Below, in pieces: positions 19,884 through 28,817 of a stretch of DNA of 64,000 nucleotides. Source of the stretch: Oleomonas cavernae (GTDB taxonomy: Bacteria; Pseudomonadota; Alphaproteobacteria; Zavarziniales; Zavarziniaceae); NCBI RefSeq assembly GCF_003590945.1, contig NZ_QYUK01000011.1, forward strand, positions 2,946,909 to 3,010,908. Direction: 5' to 3'. The notes beneath the pieces are model-generated. The model ran no database searches and was not told where the DNA came from. It was given only the letters and a program-made list of their open reading frames with translations. The translations under genes and the position numbers were made by a program. Each line of letters opens with the position of its first letter. Position 1 is the stretch's first letter.

Positions 19884-20546
19884 TCAGGCCGGCGGCGGAT
19901 CGCGCCGCTCGCCCCGCTCATAGGCCAGGTTGTCTGGCGCGGTGGTGCCGCCCGAGAGGATGAACTGCATGGCGTCGTTGGCGCTCCAGTCCAGCCACAC
20001 CAGCCTGTCGGTCGGCACCAGTTCCATATAGCCGGAGGTCGGGTTAGGCGCCGTGGGAACATAGACGGCGGCGATCTCGCGCCCGCTGTCGGTCGCGATG
20101 AAGGTCTTGGTGACGAAGCCGATGGCCTTCATGTCGGGCGACGGGAATTCGATCAGCACCACCCGCTGCTGGCCCGCCGGGGCGGTCTGGAACGAGGCGA
20201 TCAGCTTGCGCACCGCGCCATAGACCGACTCGACAAAGGGGATGCGCGCCATCAGGCGGTCGAAATAGCTCCACAGCCGGCGTCCGATCACGGCCGTGGT
20301 CAGGGCCCCCAGGATGTAGAGGGCGACCAGGGTGACGACGGCGGCCAGGGCGCTCTGGAACCAGGGCTGCAACAGGAACTGGGCGATCCCCGGGGCATCC
20401 GGGTTGATCGCCTGGGCCAGGCCCGCCACCACCGGCCGGCCCGCCGCGACCAGGAAATCGAACAGCAGGCTGACCACCCACAGGGTCAGCAGCAGCGGCA
20501 GACTGGCCAGCAGACCGGCGACGATGTTACGACGTATGCGTTCCAT
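19884..20546 (-). CDS. DUF502 family membrane protein
   Basis: The 220-residue protein has two N-terminal membrane segments (IVAGLLASLPLLLTLWVVSLLFDF and ALAAVVTLVALYILGALTTAVIG) and a soluble domain with the family signature IPFVESVYGAVRKLIASFQ, then VVLIEFPSPDMKAIGFVTK and YVPTAPNPTSGYMELVP. DUF502 proteins are widespread in proteobacteria and plants (COV-like) without a settled biochemical role. The start at ATG 20546 lies 41 bases from the divergent MBL hydrolase start. Confidence 0.9.
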   Translation of the reverse strand: MERIRRNIVAGLLASLPLLLTLWVVSLLFDFLVAAGRPVVAGLAQAINPDAPGIAQFLLQPWFQSALAAVVTLVALYILGALTTAVIGRRLWSYFDRLMARIPFVESVYGAVRKLIASFQTAPAGQQRVVLIEFPSPDMKAIGFVTKTFIATDSGREIAAVYVPTAPNPTSGYMELVPTDRLVWLDWSANDAMQFILSGGTTAPDNLAYERGERRDPPPA

Positions 20547-20587
20547 GGTTGCTGATTTTACCCCAGGCGCGGAGACAGGCACGCATT

Positions 20588-21244
20588 ATGGCCCTCAAGT
20601 GCGGCATCATTCCAGTCACCCCCTTTGCCCAGAACTGTTCGCTGATCTGGTGCGACGAGACCATGAAGGGCGCCGCGGTCGACCCCGGCGGCGATCTCGA
20701 CAAGATCCGCGCCGGGATCGCCCAGACCGGCGTCACCCTGGAAAAAGTCCTGCTGACCCATGGCCACCTGGACCATGCCTCGGCCGCGGGCGAACTGGCG
20801 GCGGAAGCCGGCGTGCCGATCGAGGGGCCTCACGAGGAGGATCATTTCCTGATCCATACGCTGGGCCAGCAGGGCCAGGCCTATGGCTTTCCGCGCTATC
20901 CCGATTTCACCCCGACCCGCTGGCTGAACGGCGGCGATACCGTAACCCTGGGCAAGCTGACCCTCGAGGTGCGCCACTGCCCGGGCCATACGCCGGGACA
21001 TATCGTGTTCTTCCACGCCCCCTCGAAGCTCGCCATCGTCGGCGACGTGCTGTTCCGCGGCTCGATCGGGCGCACCGACTTCCCACGCGGTGACCACGCC
21101 ACCCTGATCCGCTCGATCACCCAGGAATTGTGGCCGCTGGGCGCCGACGTCACCTTCATCCCCGGCCACGGCCCGATCTCGACCTTCGGCGAGGAACGGC
21201 AGTCGAACCCCTTCGTCGGGGACCGGGCGCTCGCGGCGGGATGA
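20588..21244 (+). CDS. MBL-fold metallo-hydrolase, glyoxalase II-like (YcbL type)
   Basis: The 218-residue protein starts MALKCGIIPVTPFAQNCSLI. It has the metal-binding THGHLDHASAAGELA, the third-ligand region HCPGHTPGHIVFF, IVGDVLFRGSIGRTDFPRGD and a closing IPGHGPISTFGEE. This matches short glyoxalase II-like hydrolases of the YcbL type, which hydrolyse thioesters such as S-lactoylglutathione; the actual substrate is unknown. The TGA overlaps the following LysR start (ATGA), so the two are coupled. Confidence 0.9.
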   Translation: MALKCGIIPVTPFAQNCSLIWCDETMKGAAVDPGGDLDKIRAGIAQTGVTLEKVLLTHGHLDHASAAGELAAEAGVPIEGPHEEDHFLIHTLGQQGQAYGFPRYPDFTPTRWLNGGDTVTLGKLTLEVRHCPGHTPGHIVFFHAPSKLAIVGDVLFRGSIGRTDFPRGDHATLIRSITQELWPLGADVTFIPGHGPISTFGEERQSNPFVGDRALAAG

Positions 21245-22155
21245 GCTTTTCCCTGCGCCAGATCCAGTATTTCGTGGCGGTGGCCGAGAACGGCTCCGTC
21301 AGCCGGGCGGCGCATCAACTCTCGGTCTCGCAATCGACCATCACCGAAGCCGTGCAGGAGCTGGAGCGGGATCTTGGCCTGAAACTGATGGAACGCCAGG
21401 CGCGCGGCGTCGCCCTCACCCACAAGGGCCACCATTTCCTGCGCCACGCCACCAAGATCCTGGCGGATGTGGCCGATGCCAGGCGCGCCCTGGCCGAGGA
21501 TCGCGAGCGGGTGACCGGCGCCATCCATGTCGGCGTCACCTCGCTGGTGGCGGGCTATGTCCTCTCGGACCTGCTGGCGCGCTTCCGCCGGGCCTATCCG
21601 GCGGTGGAGGTTTCGGCGGTCGAAGACAACCGGGATTACCTGGAACACCTGCTGGTCAACGGCGAACTGGATGTGGCGGTGGTCGTGGTGGTGGCCGATC
21701 GCGGCGACCAGGGCGCCCTGCAGGCCGAGATCCTGGAAGTCTCGCCCTATCGCCTGTGGCTGCCCCTGGGCCACCGCCTGGCCGCCGAGGCCGAGATATC
21801 CCTGGCCGAGATCGCCCAGGAACGCCAGGTGGCCCTGTCGATCGACGAGATCGAACAGACGGCGGAGGCCTATTGGCGGCGCCACGGCGGGCGGCCCACG
21901 GTCGCCTTCCGCACCCGCTCGGTCGAGGCGGTGCGCAGCCTGGTGGCGACCGGGGCGGGCCTCGCCATCCTGCCCGACCTGCTCTACCGCCCGTGGTCGC
22001 TGGAAGGCGACCGCATCGAAGCACGGCCGATCGCCGAAGCCCTGCCCACGGTCCAGGTCGGCATCGTCTGGCGCCGCGGTTCCACCCTGCCCCAGCCCGC
22101 CCGCAATTTCATCGAAATCGCCCGCAATCAGCGATTGATGAAAGGGCGTGGGTAA
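21241..22155 (+). CDS. LysR family transcriptional regulator
   Basis: The 304-residue protein has an N-terminal winged helix (SLRQIQYFVAVAENGSVSRA, STITEAVQELERDLGLKLME) and a periplasmic-binding-like effector domain (GAIHVGVTSLVAGYVLSDLL; VRSLVATGAGLAILPDLLYR). It starts at the ATG that overlaps the MBL hydrolase stop. It is convergent with the downstream polyamine-type ABC operon, with a palindromic repeat between them, so its target is not evident from context. Confidence 0.92.
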   Translation: MSFSLRQIQYFVAVAENGSVSRAAHQLSVSQSTITEAVQELERDLGLKLMERQARGVALTHKGHHFLRHATKILADVADARRALAEDRERVTGAIHVGVTSLVAGYVLSDLLARFRRAYPAVEVSAVEDNRDYLEHLLVNGELDVAVVVVVADRGDQGALQAEILEVSPYRLWLPLGHRLAAEAEISLAEIAQERQVALSIDEIEQTAEAYWRRHGGRPTVAFRTRSVEAVRSLVATGAGLAILPDLLYRPWSLEGDRIEARPIAEALPTVQVGIVWRRGSTLPQPARNFIEIARNQRLMKGRG

Positions 22156-22162
22156 CCTCTCT

Positions 22163-22278
22163 CGTCATCCCCGCGCAGGCGGGGATCCACCGTCGTCCAA
22201 GGCTGGGGCAGTAAACCAGTATTCTCTGCCGAACCCGGATTGCCCCTTCAGTGGATCCCCGCCTTCGCGGGGATGACG
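22163..22278. repeat. Intergenic palindromic repeat element (copy c)
   Basis: The ends are CGTCATCCCCGC and GCGGGGATGACG, each forming a short hairpin (ATCCCCGC..GCGGGGAT). The interior of about 70 bases differs from the other copies. It lies between convergent genes, the LysR end and the ABC ATPase end. Confidence 0.8.
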
Positions 22279-22305
22279 AATTGGGACGGAGATGACAGAG
22301 TTGGC

Positions 22306-23451
22306 TTAATCCGGCAGCACCGCGACGGTGGCGCTGTCGCTCCAGCCGATTGTGATCGTCGCACCTTCCGCCGGTAGCGCGTCGATCGCCTCCATCGCCA
22401 GGTTCACGGCCAGACGCATGCCGCTGCCGGTGACCACGGTCAATTCGGCATGGGTGCCCAGAAAGATTGCGGCTTCGACCGTCGCGGCCCAGGCATTGTC
22501 GCCGGGCACGGCGGTCACCCGGGTCTGTTGCGGGCGCAGGGCCAGCAGCACCGGATCCCCCTGCACCAGCGGGCGGTCGCCGACGCGGTGACGGATCGCG
22601 CCGTCGGGCGTGTCGATCAGGGCGATGCCGCGGTCCAGCGCCGAAACCGTGCCGTCGATGAAATTGCTCTTGCCCAGGAAGTCGGCGACGAAGCGGCTTT
22701 CGGGACGGTCGTAGAGGTCGCGCGGGGCGCCGACCTGGACGATGCGCCCGGCGCGCATGATGGCGATCCGGTCGGACATCGCCATCGCCTCCTCCTGGTC
22801 GTGGGTGACGTTGACGAAGGTGGTGCCCAGGCGCTTGTGCAACTGCCGCAGTTCGAGCTGCAATTCGTGGCGCAGCTTCTTGTCGAGCGCGCCCATGGGC
22901 TCGTCCAGCAGCAGGACCTGGGGCCGGAACACCAGGGCGCGGGCCAGCGCCACGCGCTGCTGCTGCCCGCCCGAGAGCTGCCTGGGACTGCGCTTCGCCA
23001 GCGGTTCGAGGCGCACCAGCGACAGGGCATCGGCCACGCGGGCCTCGATCTCGTCGCGGGGCAGCCCGCGCACGCGCAGGGGATAGGCGATGTTGTCGGC
23101 AACATTCATGTGCGGGAACAGGGCGTAACCCTGGAAGACCACGCCGAAATTGCGCTTTTCCGGCTGCAAGGCCGCAATCGAGCGGCCGTCGACGAAGATG
23201 TCGCCATGGCTGGGCGCCACGAACCCGGCCAGCGCCATCAACAGCGTGCTCTTGCCCGAGCCGGACGGCCCCAGCAGGGTGAGGAATTCGCCCGGCGCCA
23301 CGGTCAGGTCGATATCATCGAGCGCCTTGAAGTCGCCGTAGAACTTGGACAGGCCGTAGAGCCGCACCTCCTGGCCCGCGGCGCCGACCACGGCGGCGGC
23401 CTCGCTGTGTCCCACACCAATGCTGCCGGCGACGGTGACATCCGCCATCAT
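22306..23451 (-). CDS. ABC transporter ATP-binding protein, spermidine/putrescine type (PotA-like)
   Basis: The 381-residue ATPase has Walker A LLGPSGSGKSTLLMALAGF, the Q-loop GYALFPHMNV, the signature RQLSGGQQQRVALARAL, Walker B VLLLDEPMGALDKKLR and the H-loop VTHDQEEAMAMSDRIA. A C-terminal TOBE-type regulatory domain (about residues 265-381) is typical of PotA and other importers of this class. The ATG at 23451 overlaps the permease stop (ATGA). It energises uptake through the two permeases encoded upstream; the exact substrate is inferred. Confidence 0.93.
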   Translation of the reverse strand: MMADVTVAGSIGVGHSEAAAVVGAAGQEVRLYGLSKFYGDFKALDDIDLTVAPGEFLTLLGPSGSGKSTLLMALAGFVAPSHGDIFVDGRSIAALQPEKRNFGVVFQGYALFPHMNVADNIAYPLRVRGLPRDEIEARVADALSLVRLEPLAKRSPRQLSGGQQQRVALARALVFRPQVLLLDEPMGALDKKLRHELQLELRQLHKRLGTTFVNVTHDQEEAMAMSDRIAIMRAGRIVQVGAPRDLYDRPESRFVADFLGKSNFIDGTVSALDRGIALIDTPDGAIRHRVGDRPLVQGDPVLLALRPQQTRVTAVPGDNAWAATVEAAIFLGTHAELTVVTGSGMRLAVNLAMEAIDALPAEGATITIGWSDSATVAVLPD

Positions 23452-24245
23452 GCCTCCTTCAGCCGCAAGAGGCCGCGGATGAGATAGATCAGGGCGACGA
23501 GAACCGTCACCGCGATGAGAATGGTCGAGACCGCCGCCACCGCCGGATCGATATTGTCGCGGATGTCGGACCAGATCTTGCGCGGCAGGGTATAGACGCT
23601 GCGCGACGACACGAACAGGGTTACGATGATCTCGTCCCACGAGATCACGAAGGCGAACAGGGCGCCGGTGAACAGGCCGGGCCTGATATTGGGCAGGACC
23701 ACGTCGCGCGAGGCGCGCAAGGCGCCCGCGCCCAGGCTGCGCGCCGCCTGGGCGATGCGCGGGTCGAGGCCCTCGAGCGAGGCGCTCACCGTCATGAAGA
23801 CGAAGGGCAGGCCCAAGATGGCATGCGAGAGGATGACACCGAACATGGTGTCGAACAGGCCCAAGGTCACCCAGGTGCGCGACAGGGCGAGCGCGGTCAC
23901 CACCGGCGGCACGATCATGGGCATCAGGGCCAGCACGCCGATCACCCGCGCGGCCCGCCCGCCCAGGTGCCACAAGCCGATGGCGGCAGAAGCCCCCACC
24001 AGGGTGGCGATGATCGTCGCGCCCACGCCGACCATGGCGCTGTCGCCCAGGGCCGAGAGCCAAGCCTCGTTGGTGAACACCGTCTCGTAATGGCGCAGCG
24101 AATAGACGCCGTCGGGCATCGAGAGATAGCGCTCGGGCGAGAGCGACAGCGGCACCGAGATGAACATCGGCGCCAGCAGGAAGCCGCAGATGATCCAGGC
24201 CACCGTCAGGGTCAGGAGCCGCGCGGCCGAAAAGCGCCGCTCCAT
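23448..24245 (-). CDS. ABC transporter permease, spermidine/putrescine type (PotC-like)
   Basis: The 265-residue inner-membrane protein has about six membrane segments (LTLTVAWIICGFLLAPMFIS; VGVGATIIATLVGASAAIGL; VLALMPMIVPPVVTALALSR) and the EAA-loop region EGLDPRIAQAARSLGAGALR that contacts the ATPase. It is the second permease of the importer. It overlaps its neighbours by one base upstream and four bases downstream, so translation is coupled. Confidence 0.93.
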   Translation of the reverse strand: MERRFSAARLLTLTVAWIICGFLLAPMFISVPLSLSPERYLSMPDGVYSLRHYETVFTNEAWLSALGDSAMVGVGATIIATLVGASAAIGLWHLGGRAARVIGVLALMPMIVPPVVTALALSRTWVTLGLFDTMFGVILSHAILGLPFVFMTVSASLEGLDPRIAQAARSLGAGALRASRDVVLPNIRPGLFTGALFAFVISWDEIIVTLFVSSRSVYTLPRKIWSDIRDNIDPAVAAVSTILIAVTVLVALIYLIRGLLRLKEA

Positions 24246-25087
24246 CAGCCCAGGCCCTTCTTCAGGCCGACGGTGCGCGCCATGATCCCGATCAGTGCCA
24301 GGGTCAGCAGCAGCAGGACCACCGACTGCGCGGCGCCGAAGCCCCAGCGCACGGTCTGCAGGATGGCGACGGAAACCGATTCCGCCAGCATCACCACGCG
24401 CCCGCCGCCCAGGATCGCCGGCGTCACATAAAAGCCCAGCGCAAAGACGAAGACGATGACCGTCGCGGCAAAAGCCCCGGGCAGGGTCAGCGGCAGATAG
24501 ACCCGCAGGAAGGTGGTCGACGCCCCGGCCCCTAAGCTGCGCGAGGCGGCCAACACGCGGGGATCGATGCCCTTCATCACGGCAAAGATCGGCAGCACCG
24601 CATAGGGGATCAGATAGTGGACCATGCCGATGATCACGCCCAACTCGTTGCGCACCAGGGGCAGCGGTTCATCGGTAATGCCGACCGCCATCAACCACTG
24701 GTTCACCAGGCCCTGGTCGCGCAACAAGATGAGCCAGGAGAAGGCGCGCACCAGCACGGAAATCCACAAGGGCACCAATACGGCGACCAGCAGCAGCTTC
24801 TGGTGCCGCTCGCCCGCATTGGCCATGGCATAGGCGACGACGAAGCCCAGGCCCACCGCGAAGACCGTGGTGATCGCGCAGATGCGCAAGGTCGTCAGCA
24901 GCACGCGCACCGGCCCGGCCGCGGTCGCCAGGCGCTCGTAGTTGCCGAACCCGAGGTCGGGATCGGTCACACTGAGCAACAGGACATTGCCCAGCGGCAG
25001 CAGGTAGAGGAAGACCACGATCAGCAGGATGGGGGCGACGAACCACCAATAGGGATCGAGGCGGCCGCGCGCATCGCGCGCCGCCAC
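24245..25087 (-). CDS. ABC transporter permease, spermidine/putrescine type (PotB-like)
   Basis: About 280 residues, with six membrane segments beginning WWFVAPILLIVVFLYLLPLG and an EAA loop MKGIDPRVLAASRSLGAGA. The start is uncertain. The longest frame opens at ATG 25198, which would overlap the binding-protein gene by 86 bases. GTG 25087 and TTG 25123 are better placed. GTG 25087 is used here because it leaves the conserved WWF region intact. It pairs with the PotC-like permease to form the channel. Confidence 0.9.
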   Translation of the reverse strand: MAARDARGRLDPYWWFVAPILLIVVFLYLLPLGNVLLLSVTDPDLGFGNYERLATAAGPVRVLLTTLRICAITTVFAVGLGFVVAYAMANAGERHQKLLLVAVLVPLWISVLVRAFSWLILLRDQGLVNQWLMAVGITDEPLPLVRNELGVIIGMVHYLIPYAVLPIFAVMKGIDPRVLAASRSLGAGASTTFLRVYLPLTLPGAFAATVIVFVFALGFYVTPAILGGGRVVMLAESVSVAILQTVRWGFGAAQSVVLLLLTLALIGIMARTVGLKKGLG

Positions 25088-25112
25088 CTCGAACCGTCGA
25101 ACGGTGCTGACC

Positions 25113-26216
25113 TCAGCCGGCAATCGCGTCGAGCCAGGTGCCCAGGGCCGCGTCGTAATTCTCGGCGTACCACTGCTCGTTGCGGATGATGCCGGCATCG
25201 AGGTTCGAGGTCGGGTTCAGGCGCTTCTGCGCCTCGGACAACAGGGCCAGGGCCTTGGGGTTGGCCGGGCCGTTGCCCATGAGGTCGAGCAGCTTGACCT
25301 GCTTCACCGGATCCTGGGTCGAGGCGATGAAGGCCATCGCGTCCTTCAGCTTCTTGCCGCCCTTGGGCAGCACCCAGGCGCCGGCGGTGGCGATCTGGCC
25401 GTTCCAGGTCCAGGTCACGCGACCCTTGGTGTCGCGTTCCAGCACGCTCGACCGGGTGCTCCAGATATTGCCCATGACCACTTCGCCGTCGAGGAAGAGC
25501 TGCTGCGACGAGGCGCCGCTTTCCCACAGGACGAGGCTGTCGCCCAGCGACTTCACCATGTCGACGACCAGCTTCATGTCGATGGGATAGATCTCGTCGG
25601 GCTTCTTGCCGGCGGCCATCATGCAGGCCTCGGGCATGCCCAAAAACCATTTCCACATGGTGCGCTTGCCGGGGAATTTCTTCAGGTCGAAGAAATCGGC
25701 CCAGGAGGTCGGTGCTTCAGGCACCTTGGTCTTGTCATAGGCGATGACGTTGGAATAGACGTAGTTGCCGACGGCCAGATCCCATTGGTTCCACGGGAAC
25801 AGGGCGGTTTTGTCGACCACCGTATAGTCGATCGGCTCGCAATAATTGGGGCCCAGTTGCAGGCCATAGAAGCCGTCGCCGTCGGAGACGTCCCAGATGA
25901 CGTTCTTCTCGTCGACCATCTTCTTGATGTTGCCGGGCAAGGGGCCTGCGCCGTCGATCGCGACCTTGGTGCCGGTCGCCTTGGTGAAGGGCTGACACCA
26001 GGCTTCGTCATAGGCCTTGATGGCATCGCCGCCGAAATTCGAGATGGTGATCTCGCCGGCCGCGGCCTGTGCCGGGCGGCCGCCCAGGCTGGCCCCGGCG
26101 ACACCGACGCCCAGCATGGCGCAGATGCCCAGAAAGTCCCGGCGGCTGACGGCGCCCTTGGCATAAAGCTCGCGCGCGATCGCGAGGCTGTCCTCGCGAT
26201 GAAGTTTCTGATCCAT
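25113..26216 (-). CDS. Extracellular solute-binding protein, spermidine/putrescine type (PotD-like)
   Basis: The 367-residue product from ATG 26216 has a twin-arginine signal, SRRDFLGICAMLGVGVAG, and a cleavage region GRPAQAAAGE. The mature protein has the family 1 binding fold: ITISNFGGDAIKAYDEAWCQ, IIRNEQWYAENYDAALGTW, and KVPEAPTSWADFFDLKKFPG, which recurs in PotD/PotF-like proteins. The Tat signal suggests folded export. It is the first gene of the importer operon. The ligand could be a polyamine, opine or related cationic compound; nearby puuA/puuD-type genes favour a polyamine. Confidence 0.92.
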   Translation of the reverse strand: MDQKLHREDSLAIARELYAKGAVSRRDFLGICAMLGVGVAGASLGGRPAQAAAGEITISNFGGDAIKAYDEAWCQPFTKATGTKVAIDGAGPLPGNIKKMVDEKNVIWDVSDGDGFYGLQLGPNYCEPIDYTVVDKTALFPWNQWDLAVGNYVYSNVIAYDKTKVPEAPTSWADFFDLKKFPGKRTMWKWFLGMPEACMMAAGKKPDEIYPIDMKLVVDMVKSLGDSLVLWESGASSQQLFLDGEVVMGNIWSTRSSVLERDTKGRVTWTWNGQIATAGAWVLPKGGKKLKDAMAFIASTQDPVKQVKLLDLMGNGPANPKALALLSEAQKRLNPTSNLDAGIIRNEQWYAENYDAALGTWLDAIAG

Positions 26217-26353
26217 GCCGGTCTCCACCGATCCCCATGAGATAGCTGGGCTGGGTTGCTGGGCTGCCCAACGATAAGGCATGATCAGGCTAATGCACAT
26301 TTTGTGCGCTGCACGATGATGAAATCCAAACCTTCAGTTAAGCAGCGGCAAAA

Positions 26354-27663
26354 CTAACGGCAGGTGGCGTCGAACTGCGGGATCGAATGGTCGGGGCGGT
26401 CTGTTGGCCGGCCGCCGCGCATCAAGCGGCCGTGGGCGTCGGACGGCGGCGGCAGGGAACGGGAAACGGTCAGCAGCAGGCTGGCCACCAGCGGACTGGC
26501 ATAGGAGGTACCGCTGATATGCTCGACCGTGCCGTCGGCCGCGCTGATGGCGAGGCCGGCCCCCGGCGCCGCCACCCCCGGTGCCGCCAACGGGGCCGAT
26601 TGCGGCCACAAGCGGCCCAGGCGATCGACGGCGGCAACCCCGACCACGCCGGGATAGGACGCCGGATAGGCGGGCGCGGCAGCGGGGCCGCCGTTACCGG
26701 CGGCCGCAACCAGGCGCAGGCCCGCGGCAGAGGCGCGCCTGACCACTTCCCGCAACAGGGGGTATCGGGTCCGGCGAGGCTGATATTCACCACCGCCACT
26801 TTTTCGGAAACCATCCAATCCAGGGCGGCGGCAATCGCGGTCGCCGAGGCCATCGCCCGGCCGTCGATCGATTGCACTGCCGCCGCATAGAACACCTCAG
26901 CCTTCGGGACCAGCCCGGCCATGACCGGCCCCTGTCCGGCCATCAGGCTGGCCACGATGGTGCCATGACGCGACTCCGCCGGGCTGCCGTCGAGGTCGGC
27001 CGCCCCGTAGGACTGGATCACGGCCCCGAGCAGCGTTGGCGCCCCGAGATCGATCGGTGTGTCGATCACGCCGATCCGCAGGCCCGCCGCGCAATCCCCG
27101 GCGGCGGCGCTCCAGCCCATCAGGCGGGCCGGCCACAGGAACTCGCCCGACAGCGGGGCCGGCGGCTCGGCACTGCTCGCTCCCTCGAGGCCGTAGAGCC
27201 CGTTGAGACCGACCTCGCTGCGCGGCAGGGCGGCCCGAATGGCGGCGATCGCCTCGTCCATGTCCCGGGGCGGCAGAACCCGGACACGGATCACGGTGAG
27301 GCCCAGGGCCGCGAGGCGCCGTTCACGGATGATGGGATAGCCAAGGGCGCGCAAGGCCGGATAGTCAATGTCCGGCGCGGTGATCACGACCTCGCCCGCG
27401 ACCGAGCGGTCGCGCCCGCCCCCGGCGCCATCGGCGCCACTGTCGCCGCCGCCGTTGTCGTCGCTGCCGCTGTCGTCGCTGCCGCTATCGTCACTGCCGC
27501 TGCCGCTATTGCTGCTGCCGCCGTCGTCCCCGCCCGAACCCGATCCGCCGCCGCCGTCCGAGCCATGGCCGCTCGAATCGCCGCCGCCTTTGGCCCAGGC
27601 GGGCGCGACCGCCCCGCCAAGCAGGCACAACACGGCGAGCAATCGGCAAAGACGCCCCGTCAC
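26354..27663 (-). CDS. Secreted S8 family serine peptidase (subtilase), frameshifted in this sequence
   Basis: The GTG start overlaps the anti-sigma stop (GTGA). A signal peptide (CRLLAVLCLLGGAVAPAWA) is followed by about 60 residues of Gly/Ser/Asp low complexity, a prodomain-like region (ITAPDIDYPALRALGYPIIR) and the catalytic domain. The triad is Asp in RIGVIDTPIDLG, His in ESRHGTIVASLMAG and Ser in GTSYASPLVASLL. The frame breaks after SLAGPDTP at the five-G run 26758-26762; one extra base joins it to LLREVVRRASAAGLRLVAAAG and gives 436 residues. It is the third gene of an ECF sigma/anti-sigma operon, so it is either a regulated output or a protease acting on the anti-sigma factor (inference). 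Confidence 0.88.
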
Positions 27664-28184
27664 GGCCCGACCAGAACGGTCTCGAGAGTGCCGTCGATCG
27701 ACCGGCAGACCACCGCGCGCGTCGCCCGATCGGTCGAGACCATCAGGCGGCAGGCGCCGGGCAGCGCCGCGGCAGCCTGGGCGGCCAGCACCTCGCCGTC
27801 GGGCAGGGTCAGGCGTTCGGGCACCCCGGCCGCCGTCGCCTCGCTGCCCGCCGGGGCGTAGGCCGGCGCCGACGGCCCGCGCTCCAGGGCGAAGGAGATG
27901 GCGACCGCCGTCACGGCCAGCGCCGCCGCCGCGGCCATCCAGCGGGTGGCCGGCATCGGCGGGCGGCGGATCCGTGCGGCCAGGGCGATCGGCACCGGCT
28001 CGGGCGGGGCCGCGTCGCGGGCGATGGCCAGCACCGCCGCCGAGGCGACGAAGGCATCGAAGCGTGCCTTGACCTCGGCATCGAAGCTCAAGGCGGCAGC
28101 AACGGCATGCTGCTGGCCGGCGGCCAGCGCGCCGTCGGCCATAATCATCAAGGTTACGTCGTCGATCTTTTCCAGGGTGGTCAC
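27660..28184 (-). CDS. Transmembrane anti-sigma factor
   Basis: The 174-residue product starts at GTG 28184, overlapping the sigma gene stop (GTGA). The N-terminal 75 residues resemble anti-sigma domains (DDVTLMIMADGALAAGQQHA). One membrane helix lies near residues 82-100 (MAAAAALAVTAVAISFALE), and a short periplasmic tail follows with two cysteines (GACRLMV, RAVVCRSIDG). It should hold the ECF factor at the membrane until an envelope signal releases it. It has no zinc-binding HxxxCxxC motif. Confidence 0.8.
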   Translation of the reverse strand: MTTLEKIDDVTLMIMADGALAAGQQHAVAAALSFDAEVKARFDAFVASAAVLAIARDAAPPEPVPIALAARIRRPPMPATRWMAAAAALAVTAVAISFALERGPSAPAYAPAGSEATAAGVPERLTLPDGEVLAAQAAAALPGACRLMVSTDRATRAVVCRSIDGTLETVLVGP

Positions 28185-28693
28185 GTCCGGCCCTCCATCT
28201 GCAATGTCCTGGCCAGGGCCAGGCGGGCCCGGGCGAGGCGCGAGCGTACCGTGCCGGCGGCAACGCCCAGGATCTTCGCAACCTCGTCATGATCGAGGTC
28301 TTCGATGGCACAAAGCAGGATCACTTCACGATGATCATCGGTCAGGCCGTCGATCGCGCGCCAGATGTCGATGGCACTAGGCGCGTCGTGCGGTGCCGTG
28401 GCCGCCGCATCGGCGCGATCGAACAGTGCCGCCCCGGTCTCGGCATTGCGTTGCACCCGCTGGCCACGGCGCAGCACATCGATCCAGGTGTTGCGGACCA
28501 CCGTATAGCACCAGGCCGGCCCGATGCTGACCGACAGATTGGTATCGACATGGCGCAGCATACGCTCGCAAGCCTCCTGCAATAGGTCGTCACCGCGATC
28601 GTCCGAGCGTGCCAGGCGGCGGGCGAACCGCCGCAGGCTTGGCAACAGATCGAGCAATATTTTCCGGCCGCTTCCCGTCCGCACCATCAGCAC
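28181..28693 (-). CDS. ECF-type RNA polymerase sigma factor
   Basis: The 170-residue protein has region 2 (RRFARRLARSDDRGDDLLQEACERM with AWCYTVVRNTWIDVLRR) and region 4 (LTDDHREVILLCAIEDLDHDE, ILGVAAGTVRSRLARARLAL). It lacks region 3, as expected of an extracytoplasmic-function sigma factor. It heads an operon with its anti-sigma factor and a subtilase, each joined by 4-base GTGA overlaps. A divergent exported repeat protein starts 125 bases away and may share its control. No certain autoregulated promoter was recognised in the intergenic region. Confidence 0.92.
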   Translation of the reverse strand: MLMVRTGSGRKILLDLLPSLRRFARRLARSDDRGDDLLQEACERMLRHVDTNLSVSIGPAWCYTVVRNTWIDVLRRGQRVQRNAETGAALFDRADAAATAPHDAPSAIDIWRAIDGLTDDHREVILLCAIEDLDHDEVAKILGVAAGTVRSRLARARLALARTLQMEGRT

Positions 28694-28817
28694 CCAAACC
28701 CGCCTTTGCCAGTGATAACGTCGCTCCCGGGCGGCGCGTCCCTGTTCAGAAAAAAATATTTCGGCCGCCCGGGGCGGAGCAGCGGCGCGCCGGTCGTCGT
28801 CTCAGGAGGTGTGGTGG